From Candidatus Mediterraneibacter colneyensis (GTDB taxonomy: Bacteria > Bacillota > Clostridia > Lachnospirales > Lachnospiraceae), in contig DXEY01000128.1 in assembly GCA_019114745.1 (NCBI GenBank), positions 1-27,201 of the forward strand: a DNA stretch of 27,201 nt. The letters are read 5' to 3'. A model generated the notes under the pieces. That model was not told the DNA's origin, searched no databases, and saw only the letters and a list, made by a program, of their open reading frames with translations. Shown piece after piece: positions 6,205 through 14,545 of the stretch; the first letter of the stretch is position 1, and each line of letters starts with the position of its first letter. A program made the translations under genes and the position numbers.

Positions 6205-7854
6205 CTACTGCTGCAGCGCGCCTACCAGCGTAGGCACAAGCTGTTTCTTTCTCGATACCACACCTTTGAGCATGATGGAGTCCGTATCGTCGGGAAGGTC
6301 GTATGCGGTCAGGATCTTCTCTCTTGCCTCCGGTCCGCAGCACAAAAGCTCTGAGGATTCCGTGATAATATTGGTCAGCATGAAGAAAATCATATTGAGC
6401 CCGTGGCTTCGGCACGCTTTCTCCAGGTGGGGCGCCACGATCTCCTTGATCTCTTTTAATTCGTCTGCGCTCATGGAATTTACCTGTCCCACGCCAAATA
6501 CGGTCTCATTTACCGTAAACTGTTTAAAGTCAAGGAAGCAGATTTCCTCTGCACTCTTGCCTTTCAGGTTGCTTCCCGCATTGAACATCTCCTGTGCAAG
6601 CGACTCTACCTCAACGCCAGCGATCCCCGCCAGCTTTCTCGCCGTATTTTCATCTAATTTCGTGCAGGTGGGCGAACGGAACATCAGTGTGTCCGAGATA
6701 ATAGCAGCGCACAGGAGGGCTGCATTTACCTCATCCGGCACGACTCCTGCTTCCTCATACATCTGATAAACGATCGTCGCCGTACATCCGACCGGCTGGT
6801 TTCGGAAAAATACCGGCCCCATGGTCTGAATACTGCTCAGCCTGTGGTGGTCGATGATCTCTAATACTTCCGCTTCTTCTACTCCGTCCACAGCCTGGCT
6901 TTTCTCATTGTGGTCTACAAGGATCACCTGTTTTTTCCTCACATTGAGAAGGCGCCTTCTGGAGATCAGGCCGAGAAATTTCCCTTTATTATCCACGATC
7001 GGGAAATCACGGAAGCGCTTGCGCGCCATTACCTCTTTCACATCGTCCACATAATCCTTCATTTTAAATGAGACCAGATTCTCCTTTGTCATGAAATATT
7101 TCACAGGGATACTCTGGTTGATGTGCTGCGCCGCTGTAAATGTATCGTGAGGCGTCCGTATGATCACGATCTGTTTCTCAGCCGCCTGCCGGATAATACT
7201 GTCGGAAATCGGCGCGTTCTGGCAGACTACCATACAGCTCGCGTCCACATCAATGGCACACTGCTGGGCATCTTTCCGGTCTCCCATGATCACCAGGTCA
7301 TCCTTATTGATAAAGTCTGACATCAGGATCCTGCTGGACGCCGCGATCACGACCTTTCCTTTCAGGAGATAGCTGTGCTCATTTCCGGTGATCACTTCCC
7401 CGTCTACCGCCCGGGCGATATTGCGGTACTGCGTCCGCGCCTTGGAGAGGATCGTGCTGTCGTATACTTCCATATAAGTCTTGGCGATATCTCCGATGGT
7501 GATAAGACCTTCCAGCTTCCCGTCCCTTGTCACCGGGAGGGTATGTATGTTGGACTCCTGCATTTTCTCCCATGCTGTCCGGATCGACACACTGCTCTTC
7601 AGGCCATCCACCTCTTTGAGTTCCACGTCCTTGATCTGTTCCCTCAGATCAGACAAAAGCCTCGGCATCTTCACGCCGAACCGCTCCAGCACATACTGGG
7701 TCTCCTCATTTAACTGCCCCGCCCGTCTCGGTTCATACGCGTGCCCTGTCACCTTTGTTTTCAGCGCCGCATAAGCAATGGCAGAGCAGATCGAATCCGT
7801 GTCCGGATTTTTATGCCCCACTACATACACTTTTCTTTCCTTTTCTCTGCTCAT
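6205..7854 (-). CDS. Manganese-dependent inorganic pyrophosphatase with CBS domains (family II)
   Basis: The protein hydrolyses pyrophosphate to phosphate in the cytoplasm. The metal-binding DHH domain begins with GHKNPDTDS (His14, Asp18, Asp20). It is interrupted by a CBS domain (about 60-115), a DRTGG-like domain and a second CBS domain. The DHH part then resumes with VILVDHNE and the IDHH motif, followed by DHHA2 with the C-terminal SRKKQ substrate motif. CBS-type family II enzymes are regulated by adenine nucleotides and, when DRTGG is present, by diadenosine polyphosphates. I chose the ATG at 7854 (549 residues), preceded by GGGAG nine bases upstream. An in-frame TTG at 7920 would add 22 unrelated residues. 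It leads the probable operon with the flavin reductase and ltaE. Confidence 0.92.
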   Translation of the reverse strand: MSREKERKVYVVGHKNPDTDSICSAIAYAALKTKVTGHAYEPRRAGQLNEETQYVLERFGVKMPRLLSDLREQIKDVELKEVDGLKSSVSIRTAWEKMQESNIHTLPVTRDGKLEGLITIGDIAKTYMEVYDSTILSKARTQYRNIARAVDGEVITGNEHSYLLKGKVVIAASSRILMSDFINKDDLVIMGDRKDAQQCAIDVDASCMVVCQNAPISDSIIRQAAEKQIVIIRTPHDTFTAAQHINQSIPVKYFMTKENLVSFKMKDYVDDVKEVMARKRFRDFPIVDNKGKFLGLISRRRLLNVRKKQVILVDHNEKSQAVDGVEEAEVLEIIDHHRLSSIQTMGPVFFRNQPVGCTATIVYQMYEEAGVVPDEVNAALLCAAIISDTLMFRSPTCTKLDENTARKLAGIAGVEVESLAQEMFNAGSNLKGKSAEEICFLDFKQFTVNETVFGVGQVNSMSADELKEIKEIVAPHLEKACRSHGLNMIFFMLTNIITESSELLCCGPEAREKILTAYDLPDDTDSIMLKGVVSRKKQLVPTLVGALQQ

Positions 7855-7966
7855 ATATCTCAACTCCCATAGTTTTTCCTGTTCTTTACTAAGCTTGCCA
7901 TTTTTTTCTGAGTTCGTCAACCCGGTTTTTATATTTCCTTTTTTATTGCCAGGTTGCCGTGAGCAG

Positions 7967-7996
7967 TTGTTTTTTCCTGTGGTTTTATGTTATACT
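7967..7996 (+). promoter_or_regulatory. Promoter of the S1-domain protein gene
   Basis: TTGTTT (7967-7972) and TATACT (7991-7996) are 18 bp apart, and the -10 is preceded by TGT, making an extended -10 element. It lies 40 bases upstream of the ATG at 8036. Confidence 0.6.
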
Positions 7997-8035
7997 GGGA
8001 ACACTGATAAACAAATTAAGTCGAGGTGCTGTACA

Positions 8036-8725
8036 ATGAGTGAAGAAATGAAAGCAGAATTGCAGGAAAACGAAACTGTTGAGACAATGGCGGACTACGA
8101 GGATCATTTTGATGATGCCAATCCGTGGAACAGAGTTATGGAATATATGGAAAACAAGACCGTCCTCCCGCTGAAGGTCGAAGGGATCGTCAACGGCGGT
8201 GTGATCGTCATGGTAGAAGGCCTCAGAGGCTTTGTACCGGCTTCCAGACTCTCCCTCACCTATATCGAAGATCTGGAGACGTATCTCCTGAAAGATATCG
8301 AGGTACAGGTCATTGAAGCGGACCAGGCAAACAACCGCCTCGTCCTCTCCGCACGCGAGATCCTCAAAGAAAAGGAGAAAAAAGAGCGGGAAGAGAAGAT
8401 CGCCAGCCTGAAGATCGGCACTGTCCTGACCGGAACTGTCGAGACGCTGCAGAACTATGGCGCATTCGTAAAACTGGAAAACGGGCTGTCCGGATTAGTC
8501 CATGTATCCCAGATTTCCCAGAAACGGGTAAAAACTCCGGCAGACGTGCTCAATGTAGGTGATGAGGTGAACGTAAAAGTCATCGGCATCAAAGACGGCA
8601 AGGTAAGCCTCAGCATGAAGGCTCTCGAGGAAGTAAAGGAAGAGCCTGTAGAAAAGGTTGTCCTGCCAAAGAGCGAGGAGATCGGGACAAATCTTGGAGA
8701 TCTCTTCAAAAATCTGAACCTGTAA
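8036..8725 (+). CDS. S1 RNA-binding domain protein (two S1 domains)
   Basis: This 229-residue protein has an acidic N-terminus (1-30) and two S1 OB-fold RNA-binding domains at about 41-107 and 126-195. The second is the better match, with GTVETLQNYGAFVKLENGLSGLVHVSQIS. A charged helical linker, KEKEKKEREEK, lies between them. Small S1 proteins of this type in Firmicutes resemble truncated ribosomal protein S1 and probably bind mRNA or ribosomes; the exact role is unknown. I chose the ATG at 8036, preceded by GAGGTG seven bases upstream and by a promoter, over the long upstream open frame, which would add 86 unlike residues. It converges with thrS across a shared terminator. Confidence 0.88.
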   Translation: MSEEMKAELQENETVETMADYEDHFDDANPWNRVMEYMENKTVLPLKVEGIVNGGVIVMVEGLRGFVPASRLSLTYIEDLETYLLKDIEVQVIEADQANNRLVLSAREILKEKEKKEREEKIASLKIGTVLTGTVETLQNYGAFVKLENGLSGLVHVSQISQKRVKTPADVLNVGDEVNVKVIGIKDGKVSLSMKALEEVKEEPVEKVVLPKSEEIGTNLGDLFKNLNL

Positions 8726-8731
8726 ATTCTA

Positions 8732-8765
8732 AAACCGGGACCGGCGTTCAGCCGGATCCCGGTTT
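8732..8765. terminator. Bidirectional terminator between the S1 protein gene and thrS
   Basis: The arms AAACCGGGA (8732-8740) and TCCCGGTTT (8757-8765) enclose an inner CCGGC/GCCGG stem with loop GTTCA, giving a 14-bp stem with one bulged base. It lies six bases after the S1 gene stop and 18 bases beyond the end of thrS on the other strand. Confidence 0.8.
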
Positions 8766-8783
8766 ATTACTGTCAGCAGAACC

Positions 8784-10685
8784 TTATTTCTTCTGCTCGA
8801 TCTCTTCTTTGATCATCTCCACAAATTCTCCCAGTCCGCACTGACCTTCATCGCCCTGCTTCCTGCTTCTTACGGAGACTTTCTCTTCTTCCTCTTCTTT
8901 TGCTCCGACAACGAGCATGTAAGGAATCTTCTTCATCTGCGCTTCGCGGATCTTATAACCGATCTTCTCTGCGCGTGTGTCGATCTCGGCGCGGATGCCC
9001 GCTTCTTTCAGCGCGTCAAGCACTTTCTGTCCGTACTCCATATGTTTGTCGGAGATTGGAAGCACTTTTACCTGCACCGGTGCGAGCCATGTCGGGAACG
9101 CGCCTGCGAAGTGCTCGATCAGGATTCCGATGAAACGCTCGATAGAACCGAATACAACGCGGTGGATCATGATCGGTCTGTGCTTCTCTCCGTCTGCCCC
9201 TGTATATTCCAGTTCAAACCGGAGCGGAAGCTGGAAGTCAAGCTGGATCGTTCCGCACTGCCATGTCCTTCCGATGGAATCCTCCAGATGGAAGTCGATC
9301 TTCGGCCCGTAAAATGCTCCGTCACCCTCGTTTACGATATAGGGAAGTCCGATGTCGTCCAGAGCGCTCCTGAGGGCGTCCGTAGCCATTTCCCAGTCCT
9401 CGTCGCTTCCCATGCTGTCCTCCGGACGCGTGGAGAGCTCGACATGATATTTGAATCCAAAGAGGCTGTATACCTCATCGATCAGCTGTACTACGCCTTT
9501 GATCTCGTCCTTGATCTGATCCGGCGTCATAAAGATGTGCGCATCGTCCTGTGTAAAGCAGCGCACGCGCATCAGTCCGTGGAGCTGTCCTGATTTCTCA
9601 TGGCGGTGTACCAGGCCAAGCTCGCCCATGCGGATCGGAAGATCACGGTAGGAACGCGGCTCAGACTCGTAGACAAGGATACCGCCCGGGCAGTTCATCG
9701 GCTTGATGGCGAAATCTTCCTCGTCGATCACTGTCGTGTACATATTCTCTTTGTAGTGATCCCAGTGGCCGGATGTCTCCCACAGATGGCGGCTCAGCAT
9801 GATCGGTGTATTGATCTCCACATAGCCTGCCCTGCGGTGGATCTCTCTCCAGTAGTCAAGGAGTGTATTTTTAAGCACCATGCCGTTCGGGAGGAAGAAC
9901 GGAAATCCCGGCCCCTCTTCGCGCATCATAAACAGCCCCAGCTCTTTTCCGAGCTTTCTGTGGTCGCGCTTCTTCGCCTCTTCGATCATCGTCAGGTACT
10001 CTTCCAGCTCAGCCTTCTTCGGGAATGCTGTGCCGTAGATCCTCTGAAGCATCTTGTTGTGCTCGTCCCCGCGCCAGTAAGCGCCTGCCAGGCTGGTCAG
10101 CTTAAATGCCTTCACCGGTTTTGTCGTCATAAGGTGAGGGCCGGCGCACAGGTCTGTAAACTCTCCCTGTGAATAGAAGCTGATCGTCTCGTCCTCCGGC
10201 AGATCCTCGATGAGTTCCACCTTATAAGTCTCATTTTTCTCTTTGAAATAGTCGAGAGCCTCTTTTCTCGGCATGGTATACTGTTTGATCTCCAGGTTCT
10301 CTTTGACGATCTTCTTCATCTCCGCCTCAATCTTCTCCAGGTCTTCTGATGTAAACGGAGTCTCCCTGTCCACATCATAGTAGAAACCGTCAGCGATCGA
10401 CGGACCGATGGCAAGTTTTGTGTCCGGGTACAGGCGTTTGACTGCCTGAGCCATAATATGGGACGCTGTATGGCGGAACGCCCCTTTTCCTTTTTCATCA
10501 TTAAATGTCAGGATATTGAGTTCACAGTCCCGGTCGATCACTGTCCTCAGATCGACAGTCTCTCCGTCCACTTCTCCTGCCGTAGCCACCCTGGCAAGTC
10601 CCTCGCTGATATCCTGAGCGATCTCATATACGCTCTTTGGCTCCTGATATTCTTTGCAGGAACCGTCTTTCAGTGTGATCTTCAT
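8784..10685 (-). CDS. thrS: Threonyl-tRNA synthetase
   Basis: This class II synthetase charges tRNA-Thr in the cytoplasm. In order it has an N-terminal TGS domain (about 1-60), the editing SAD domain with HTASHIMAQAV and a second zinc or editing motif near DLCAGPHL, the catalytic core with motif 2 RHEKSGQLHGLMRVRCFTQDDAHIF and the zinc-binding Cys in MNCPGGI, and the C-terminal anticodon-binding domain (from about APVQVKVLPIS). I prefer the ATG at 10685 (633 residues, MKITLKDGS), because GGAAGG lies nine bases upstream of it. The ATG at 10694, three codons earlier, abuts that same sequence. A T-box leader at 10785-11064 controls it in response to uncharged tRNA-Thr. Confidence 0.97.
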   Translation of the reverse strand: MKITLKDGSCKEYQEPKSVYEIAQDISEGLARVATAGEVDGETVDLRTVIDRDCELNILTFNDEKGKGAFRHTASHIMAQAVKRLYPDTKLAIGPSIADGFYYDVDRETPFTSEDLEKIEAEMKKIVKENLEIKQYTMPRKEALDYFKEKNETYKVELIEDLPEDETISFYSQGEFTDLCAGPHLMTTKPVKAFKLTSLAGAYWRGDEHNKMLQRIYGTAFPKKAELEEYLTMIEEAKKRDHRKLGKELGLFMMREEGPGFPFFLPNGMVLKNTLLDYWREIHRRAGYVEINTPIMLSRHLWETSGHWDHYKENMYTTVIDEEDFAIKPMNCPGGILVYESEPRSYRDLPIRMGELGLVHRHEKSGQLHGLMRVRCFTQDDAHIFMTPDQIKDEIKGVVQLIDEVYSLFGFKYHVELSTRPEDSMGSDEDWEMATDALRSALDDIGLPYIVNEGDGAFYGPKIDFHLEDSIGRTWQCGTIQLDFQLPLRFELEYTGADGEKHRPIMIHRVVFGSIERFIGILIEHFAGAFPTWLAPVQVKVLPISDKHMEYGQKVLDALKEAGIRAEIDTRAEKIGYKIREAQMKKIPYMLVVGAKEEEEEKVSVRSRKQGDEGQCGLGEFVEMIKEEIEQKK

Positions 10686-10784
10686 GCGTTTCATCCTTCC
10701 TTTCCTGTATTGTCTTGTAAGACATTGTTTTTCTATCCGCGCATATGCACGCTTTCAGAATAATCTTTCGCTCGTCGCAACAAT

Positions 10785-11064
10785 AAAAAGGAGACATCCC
10801 ATAAGGAATGTCTCCTGAAACTCTGAATCTATGCCCGCACGGAAACACTCCACACAGGGACGGGAGTATTCCCGCGGTTCCACCCTGTTTGTTTTCCATG
10901 GAAAACCATCTTAATTCATGTGATGATAACGGAATCACCGTGCCGTATTAGGGCCGCTCGGAGGTGGTGTTCAGTCATGCCGCACAACAGGGTCTTTCCA
11001 GCTGTAGAACCCCTCTCTGGGATGCGCCGGCAGCCTACTGTCCTCGTCAACGCTTTCTCTTACA
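10785..11064 (-). ncRNA. T-box leader (tRNA-Thr sensing) of thrS
   Basis: The - strand leader carries the conserved T-box sequence AGGGTGGAACCGCGGG at 10871-10886. It is followed by a 9-bp terminator stem, AGGAGACAT/ATGTCTCCT (10789-10816), and a run of T. A long stem I region lies upstream, and the ACACCACC stretch near 10960-10968 could supply an ACC threonine specifier. The TGGA in the T-box bulge would pair with a tRNA acceptor end UCCA. T-box leaders bind uncharged cognate tRNA, which stabilises the antiterminator and lets thrS be transcribed. The exact stem I fold was not modelled, so the 5' end is set from the promoter. Confidence 0.93.
10789..10816 (-). terminator. T-box terminator hairpin
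   Basis: On the - strand AGGAGACAT pairs perfectly with ATGTCTCCT around a 10-nt loop and is followed by TTTTT. It is the regulated terminator of the thrS T-box, about 100 nt before the start codon. Confidence 0.9.
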
Positions 11065-11070
11065 CCGGTT

Positions 11071-11100
11071 ATTCTACCGCAGCGGGATATTTTCTGTCAA
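11071..11100 (-). promoter_or_regulatory. Promoter of the thrS T-box leader
   Basis: A perfect TTGACA (11095-11100) and TAGAAT (11071-11076) are 18 bp apart on the - strand. It starts only about 33 bases past the stop codon of the upstream alpha-glucosidase gene, with no terminator between. Confidence 0.8.
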
Positions 11101-11132
11101 GCAGGATTTCACATATTCCCACTTTACGGATT

Positions 11133-12773
11133 TTACTTTCCCCTCTTTTGCAGCAGGATCACCGCTTCATAAGGACGCATCGTATCCCCGCACACGTCAC
11201 CCTCATAGTTGTGGATCAGCGTCCCGGCATCTTTCCATTTGCCGGGCAGGCTGCATTTTGCCGGCTCTCCGGTAAAGTTGGCGCACACCAGCATCTGCAT
11301 ATCCTCATCCGTCCTTGTATAAGCGAAGATCTGTCCGTCTTCCGGCAGGAGCAGTTCAAACTTACCGTCAGCAAATACCGGATAGTCTTTTCTCAGACGG
11401 ATCAGCTTCTTATAGAACTGATACACGGAATCCGGGTCTTTCCGCTCCGCCTCCGCGTTGATCTGTCTGTAGTTTTCATTTACCGCGATCCACGGAGTCC
11501 CTGACGTAAAGCCCGCATGTGCGCTGTCATCCCACTGCATGGGCGTGCGGGCATTGTCCCTGCTCTTTGCATAGATGGACTTCATGATATCCGCTTCCTC
11601 ATATCCTTTCTCCAGACGCTCGTGGTACAGATTGACCGTCTCAATGTCCCGGTAATCCCCGATCGACTCAAACGTTACATTGGTCATGCCCAGCTCTTCT
11701 CCCTGGTAGATATACGGGGTTCCCTGCATCCCGTGGAGGACAGCCGCCAGCATCTTGGCGGACTCATTCCGGTATGTCCCGTCATCGCCCCAGCGGGATA
11801 CGATGCGGGGCAGGTCGTGGTTATCCCAGAACAGGCTGTTCCAGCCGGTCTGGTACAGTTCGGTCTGCCATCTGGCAAGGCACTGTTTCAGCTCTATAAA
11901 AGGAAGCGGTCTGAGATCCCATTTTTCTTTGCCCGGCTGCTGATCCAGCATGCTGTGCTCGAACTGGAACACCATAGAAAATTCGCTGCCGTCCGGATTG
12001 CTGTAGAGTTTTGCGATCTCAGGAGTAGCTCCCCACGCCTCTCCCACTGTGATCAGGTCTCCCTTCCGGAAGGTCTCCCTGCTCATCTCCCGGAGAAATT
12101 CATGGAGCCTGGGGCCGTTGTTGGTGATCCCTCTGTCCGGTTCTTTTGCGATCTGGTCGATCACATCCAGGCGGAAACCTCCCACGCCGCGATCCATCCA
12201 CCAGAGGATCATATCATAGATCTCCCGGCGCACCTTCGGGTTCTCCCAGTTCAGATCCGGCTGCTTTACCGCAAACTGGTGGAAATAATACTGCTTCAGC
12301 TCCGGCACCCACTCCCATGCCGGGCCGCCGAAGGAAGCCTTCATATCATTTGGGTAAACGCCTTCCTCCCCGTCGCGCCACACATAGTAATCATGATACG
12401 GATTGTCCCTGCTCTTTTTCGCCTCGATGAACCACGGGTGCTCATCCGACGTGTGGTTCAGGACAAGATCCATGATAATGCGTATCTTCCGCTTTTTTGC
12501 CTGCCGGATCAGTTCATCCATATCCGCAAGAGTCCCGAACATCGGGTCAATATCGCAGTAATCCGAGATGTCATATCCGTTGTCCGCCTGGGGCGAACGG
12601 TACATGGGAGAGATCCAGACCGCGTCGATCCCGAGATCTCTCAGGTAGTCCAGTCTCTGTATGATCCCTCTGATATCGCCGATCCCGTCTCCATTTGAAT
12701 CCTGAAAGCTCTTCGGATAGATCTGATATACTACCGCGTCTTTCCACCACGGTCTGCTGTTGTCTTTTTTCAT
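11133..12773 (-). CDS. malL: GH13_31 alpha-glucosidase (probable oligo-1,6-glucosidase)
   Basis: This 546-residue, signal-less cytoplasmic enzyme has the whole-length architecture of GH13 subfamily 31: A domain barrel, B domain and C-terminal beta domain. The catalytic triad is Asp203 (GGFRLDVI), Glu245 (VGEAW) and Asp320 (WDNHD). The Ca2+-binding DSNGDGIGD is at 25-33. Val204 after the nucleophile is typical of enzymes that cut alpha-1,6 bonds (oligo-1,6-glucosidase, isomaltase) rather than maltose-specific ones, which have Ala or Thr. Trehalose-6-phosphate hydrolase is a related alternative, but the operon context favours isomalto- and panose-type oligosaccharides. It starts two bases after the previous stop codon with AAGGAGGG ten bases upstream, and is the last gene of the alpha-glucan operon. 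Confidence 0.9.
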   Translation of the reverse strand: MKKDNSRPWWKDAVVYQIYPKSFQDSNGDGIGDIRGIIQRLDYLRDLGIDAVWISPMYRSPQADNGYDISDYCDIDPMFGTLADMDELIRQAKKRKIRIIMDLVLNHTSDEHPWFIEAKKSRDNPYHDYYVWRDGEEGVYPNDMKASFGGPAWEWVPELKQYYFHQFAVKQPDLNWENPKVRREIYDMILWWMDRGVGGFRLDVIDQIAKEPDRGITNNGPRLHEFLREMSRETFRKGDLITVGEAWGATPEIAKLYSNPDGSEFSMVFQFEHSMLDQQPGKEKWDLRPLPFIELKQCLARWQTELYQTGWNSLFWDNHDLPRIVSRWGDDGTYRNESAKMLAAVLHGMQGTPYIYQGEELGMTNVTFESIGDYRDIETVNLYHERLEKGYEEADIMKSIYAKSRDNARTPMQWDDSAHAGFTSGTPWIAVNENYRQINAEAERKDPDSVYQFYKKLIRLRKDYPVFADGKFELLLPEDGQIFAYTRTDEDMQMLVCANFTGEPAKCSLPGKWKDAGTLIHNYEGDVCGDTMRPYEAVILLQKRGK

Positions 12774-12775
12774 AT

Positions 12776-14530
12776 TCAGAAAACCCTCCTTATCAGTGTG
12801 CCGTTTTTTCCAAGTATTCCCCCGCTGAAGTTTCTCTCAAAAAGGACTTCTCCTTCGTCCCCCGCAGCCACATTCTCACCGGAACAGTTCAGCACGACCT
12901 CCAGCTTTCTCCCGAAGCTGTCCAGCTTAATATATTCCACGCATCTCCGGTTCGGATACCGGTTCGGAAAATGGAAGTGCAGGCTGCGGCATGCCTCCTC
13001 TGTCTTTCTCAGCCGGATCAGCGCCTTCATCTGGCTGATCCTCTTCCGGTTTTCTTCTGATCCGATCTCGTCCCACGGCATACATCTCCTGCAGTCCGGG
13101 TCAAAACTTCCCTCCATGGCGATCTCAGTACCGTAATAGATACAGGGACTCCCGGGCAGGGTAAAGAGAACTGCAAGCTGCTGATAAAAGATATCCAGGT
13201 CGTGAAAGCGGTTCATAAGGCGCTCGGTATCATGAGAATCCAGCAGATTGAACAGCACATTATTATTCTGCTGCATATACATAGTATAACAGCGGTTGAC
13301 CATGTATTCAAACTCTTTTTTGTCCATGGTTCTGTCGATAAAATAATCATGGATCCCGCTCATGAGCGGATAATTCATCACCGAGTCGTACTCATCTCCC
13401 ATGAGCCACTGGCTGGCGTCATGCCAGATCTCACCGAGCAGGTAAATATCCGGCTTTATGTTCTTCAGGTGTTTCCTGATCTGTTTCAGGAACCGGTGAG
13501 ATACCTCATTTCCCACGTCGAAACGGATGCCGTCAATGTCATACCGGCGCACCCACTTTTCGCAGACGGTACAGAAATAATCTGTCACTTCTTCATGATT
13601 CGTGTTGAGTTTGGGCATGCGGTCCGAGAACGAAAAAGAATAGAACCTTCCGTCGCGGGTATCCGCGCGCTTTCCGATCTGCTCCCAGTCTCTTATCATA
13701 AACCAGTCTGCATACTTTGACTTCTTTCCTTTCTCCAGCACATCCAGCCACGGGGCGAACCTGCTTCCACAATGGTTAAACACCGCATCCATCATCACCC
13801 GGATCCCTTTTTCGTGCGCCAGAGCTACCAGCCGCTGCATCACTTTATCATCCCCAAATGCGGGATCGATCCTCATATAATCTGTCGTATCGTATTTATG
13901 GTTTGACCCTGCCTCCATCACCGGGTTCAGATAGATGCCTGTAACGCCAAGTTCCGCGAGATACGGGATCTTCCGGCAGATTCCTTCCAGATCTCCTCCG
14001 TATTTGTCTGCGATCCCCACCGGTCCGGTCTGCCAGGGCAGCGTATCCGCGCTATCCCTCTCAGGATCTCCATTGCAGAACCGATCCGGGAAGATCTGGT
14101 ACCATACGGTATCATTGACCCACCCGGGCGTGCGGTTCACGTCTGCCGGATTCATCCACGGCACCGTGAAATACTGCAGGATCCTGCCCGGCATGTTCAA
14201 CTGTTCTTCTGTTAAAAAACCGTCCTCAAAGTAATACCACACCTCACCGGAACTGTGCAGTTCAAAATAATACCGGCATCTCCTGTAGGGCGGGGTCAGG
14301 GTCGTCGTCCACCAGATCTGATGAGGAAGCCGCTTTTTGTAGACGATCTCCTCCCGGCGCCCCTTCCATGTTTCACTGCCGCCGAGTATCCCCGCGTCAA
14401 AGGGATCCCCGTGGATAATATATACCTGTTCCACATCATATCCTGTCTTCAGATTTATGATAAGCCGCTCCTCATCCAATGGATAGCTCATCTGCTCCGA
14501 AGTTTTATGATATACTGCTGCAAAATCCAT
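12776..14530 (-). CDS. GH13_20 neopullulanase/cyclomaltodextrinase-type glycosidase
   Basis: The 584-residue protein has an N-terminal CBM34-like beta domain (about 1-125, typical of dimeric maltogenic amylase, neopullulanase and cyclodextrinase). The GH13 barrel follows from VNDTVWYQIFPDRFCNGDPE. Catalytic residues are Asp338 (GIRFDVGNE), Glu367 (LLGEIWHD) and Asp434 (LLDSHDTER). The MPKLN motif (305-309) is a subfamily 20 marker. These enzymes hydrolyse cyclodextrins, linear maltodextrins and pullulan, mostly to maltose or panose. No signal peptide is present, so it works on imported sugars. The start has GGGAGGAC five bases upstream and lies 15 bases after the GH133 gene. The three activities cannot be separated by sequence alone. 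Confidence 0.88.
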   Translation of the reverse strand: MDFAAVYHKTSEQMSYPLDEERLIINLKTGYDVEQVYIIHGDPFDAGILGGSETWKGRREEIVYKKRLPHQIWWTTTLTPPYRRCRYYFELHSSGEVWYYFEDGFLTEEQLNMPGRILQYFTVPWMNPADVNRTPGWVNDTVWYQIFPDRFCNGDPERDSADTLPWQTGPVGIADKYGGDLEGICRKIPYLAELGVTGIYLNPVMEAGSNHKYDTTDYMRIDPAFGDDKVMQRLVALAHEKGIRVMMDAVFNHCGSRFAPWLDVLEKGKKSKYADWFMIRDWEQIGKRADTRDGRFYSFSFSDRMPKLNTNHEEVTDYFCTVCEKWVRRYDIDGIRFDVGNEVSHRFLKQIRKHLKNIKPDIYLLGEIWHDASQWLMGDEYDSVMNYPLMSGIHDYFIDRTMDKKEFEYMVNRCYTMYMQQNNNVLFNLLDSHDTERLMNRFHDLDIFYQQLAVLFTLPGSPCIYYGTEIAMEGSFDPDCRRCMPWDEIGSEENRKRISQMKALIRLRKTEEACRSLHFHFPNRYPNRRCVEYIKLDSFGRKLEVVLNCSGENVAAGDEGEVLFERNFSGGILGKNGTLIRRVF

Positions 14531-14545
14531 ATTATGTCCTCCCTG

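Noticed and set aside
11517..12698. 393-residue open frame on the + strand opposite the GH13_31 gene
   Set aside because: It is a shadow of a well-supported gene in GC-rich codon usage; it has no family resemblance and no convincing ribosome binding site.
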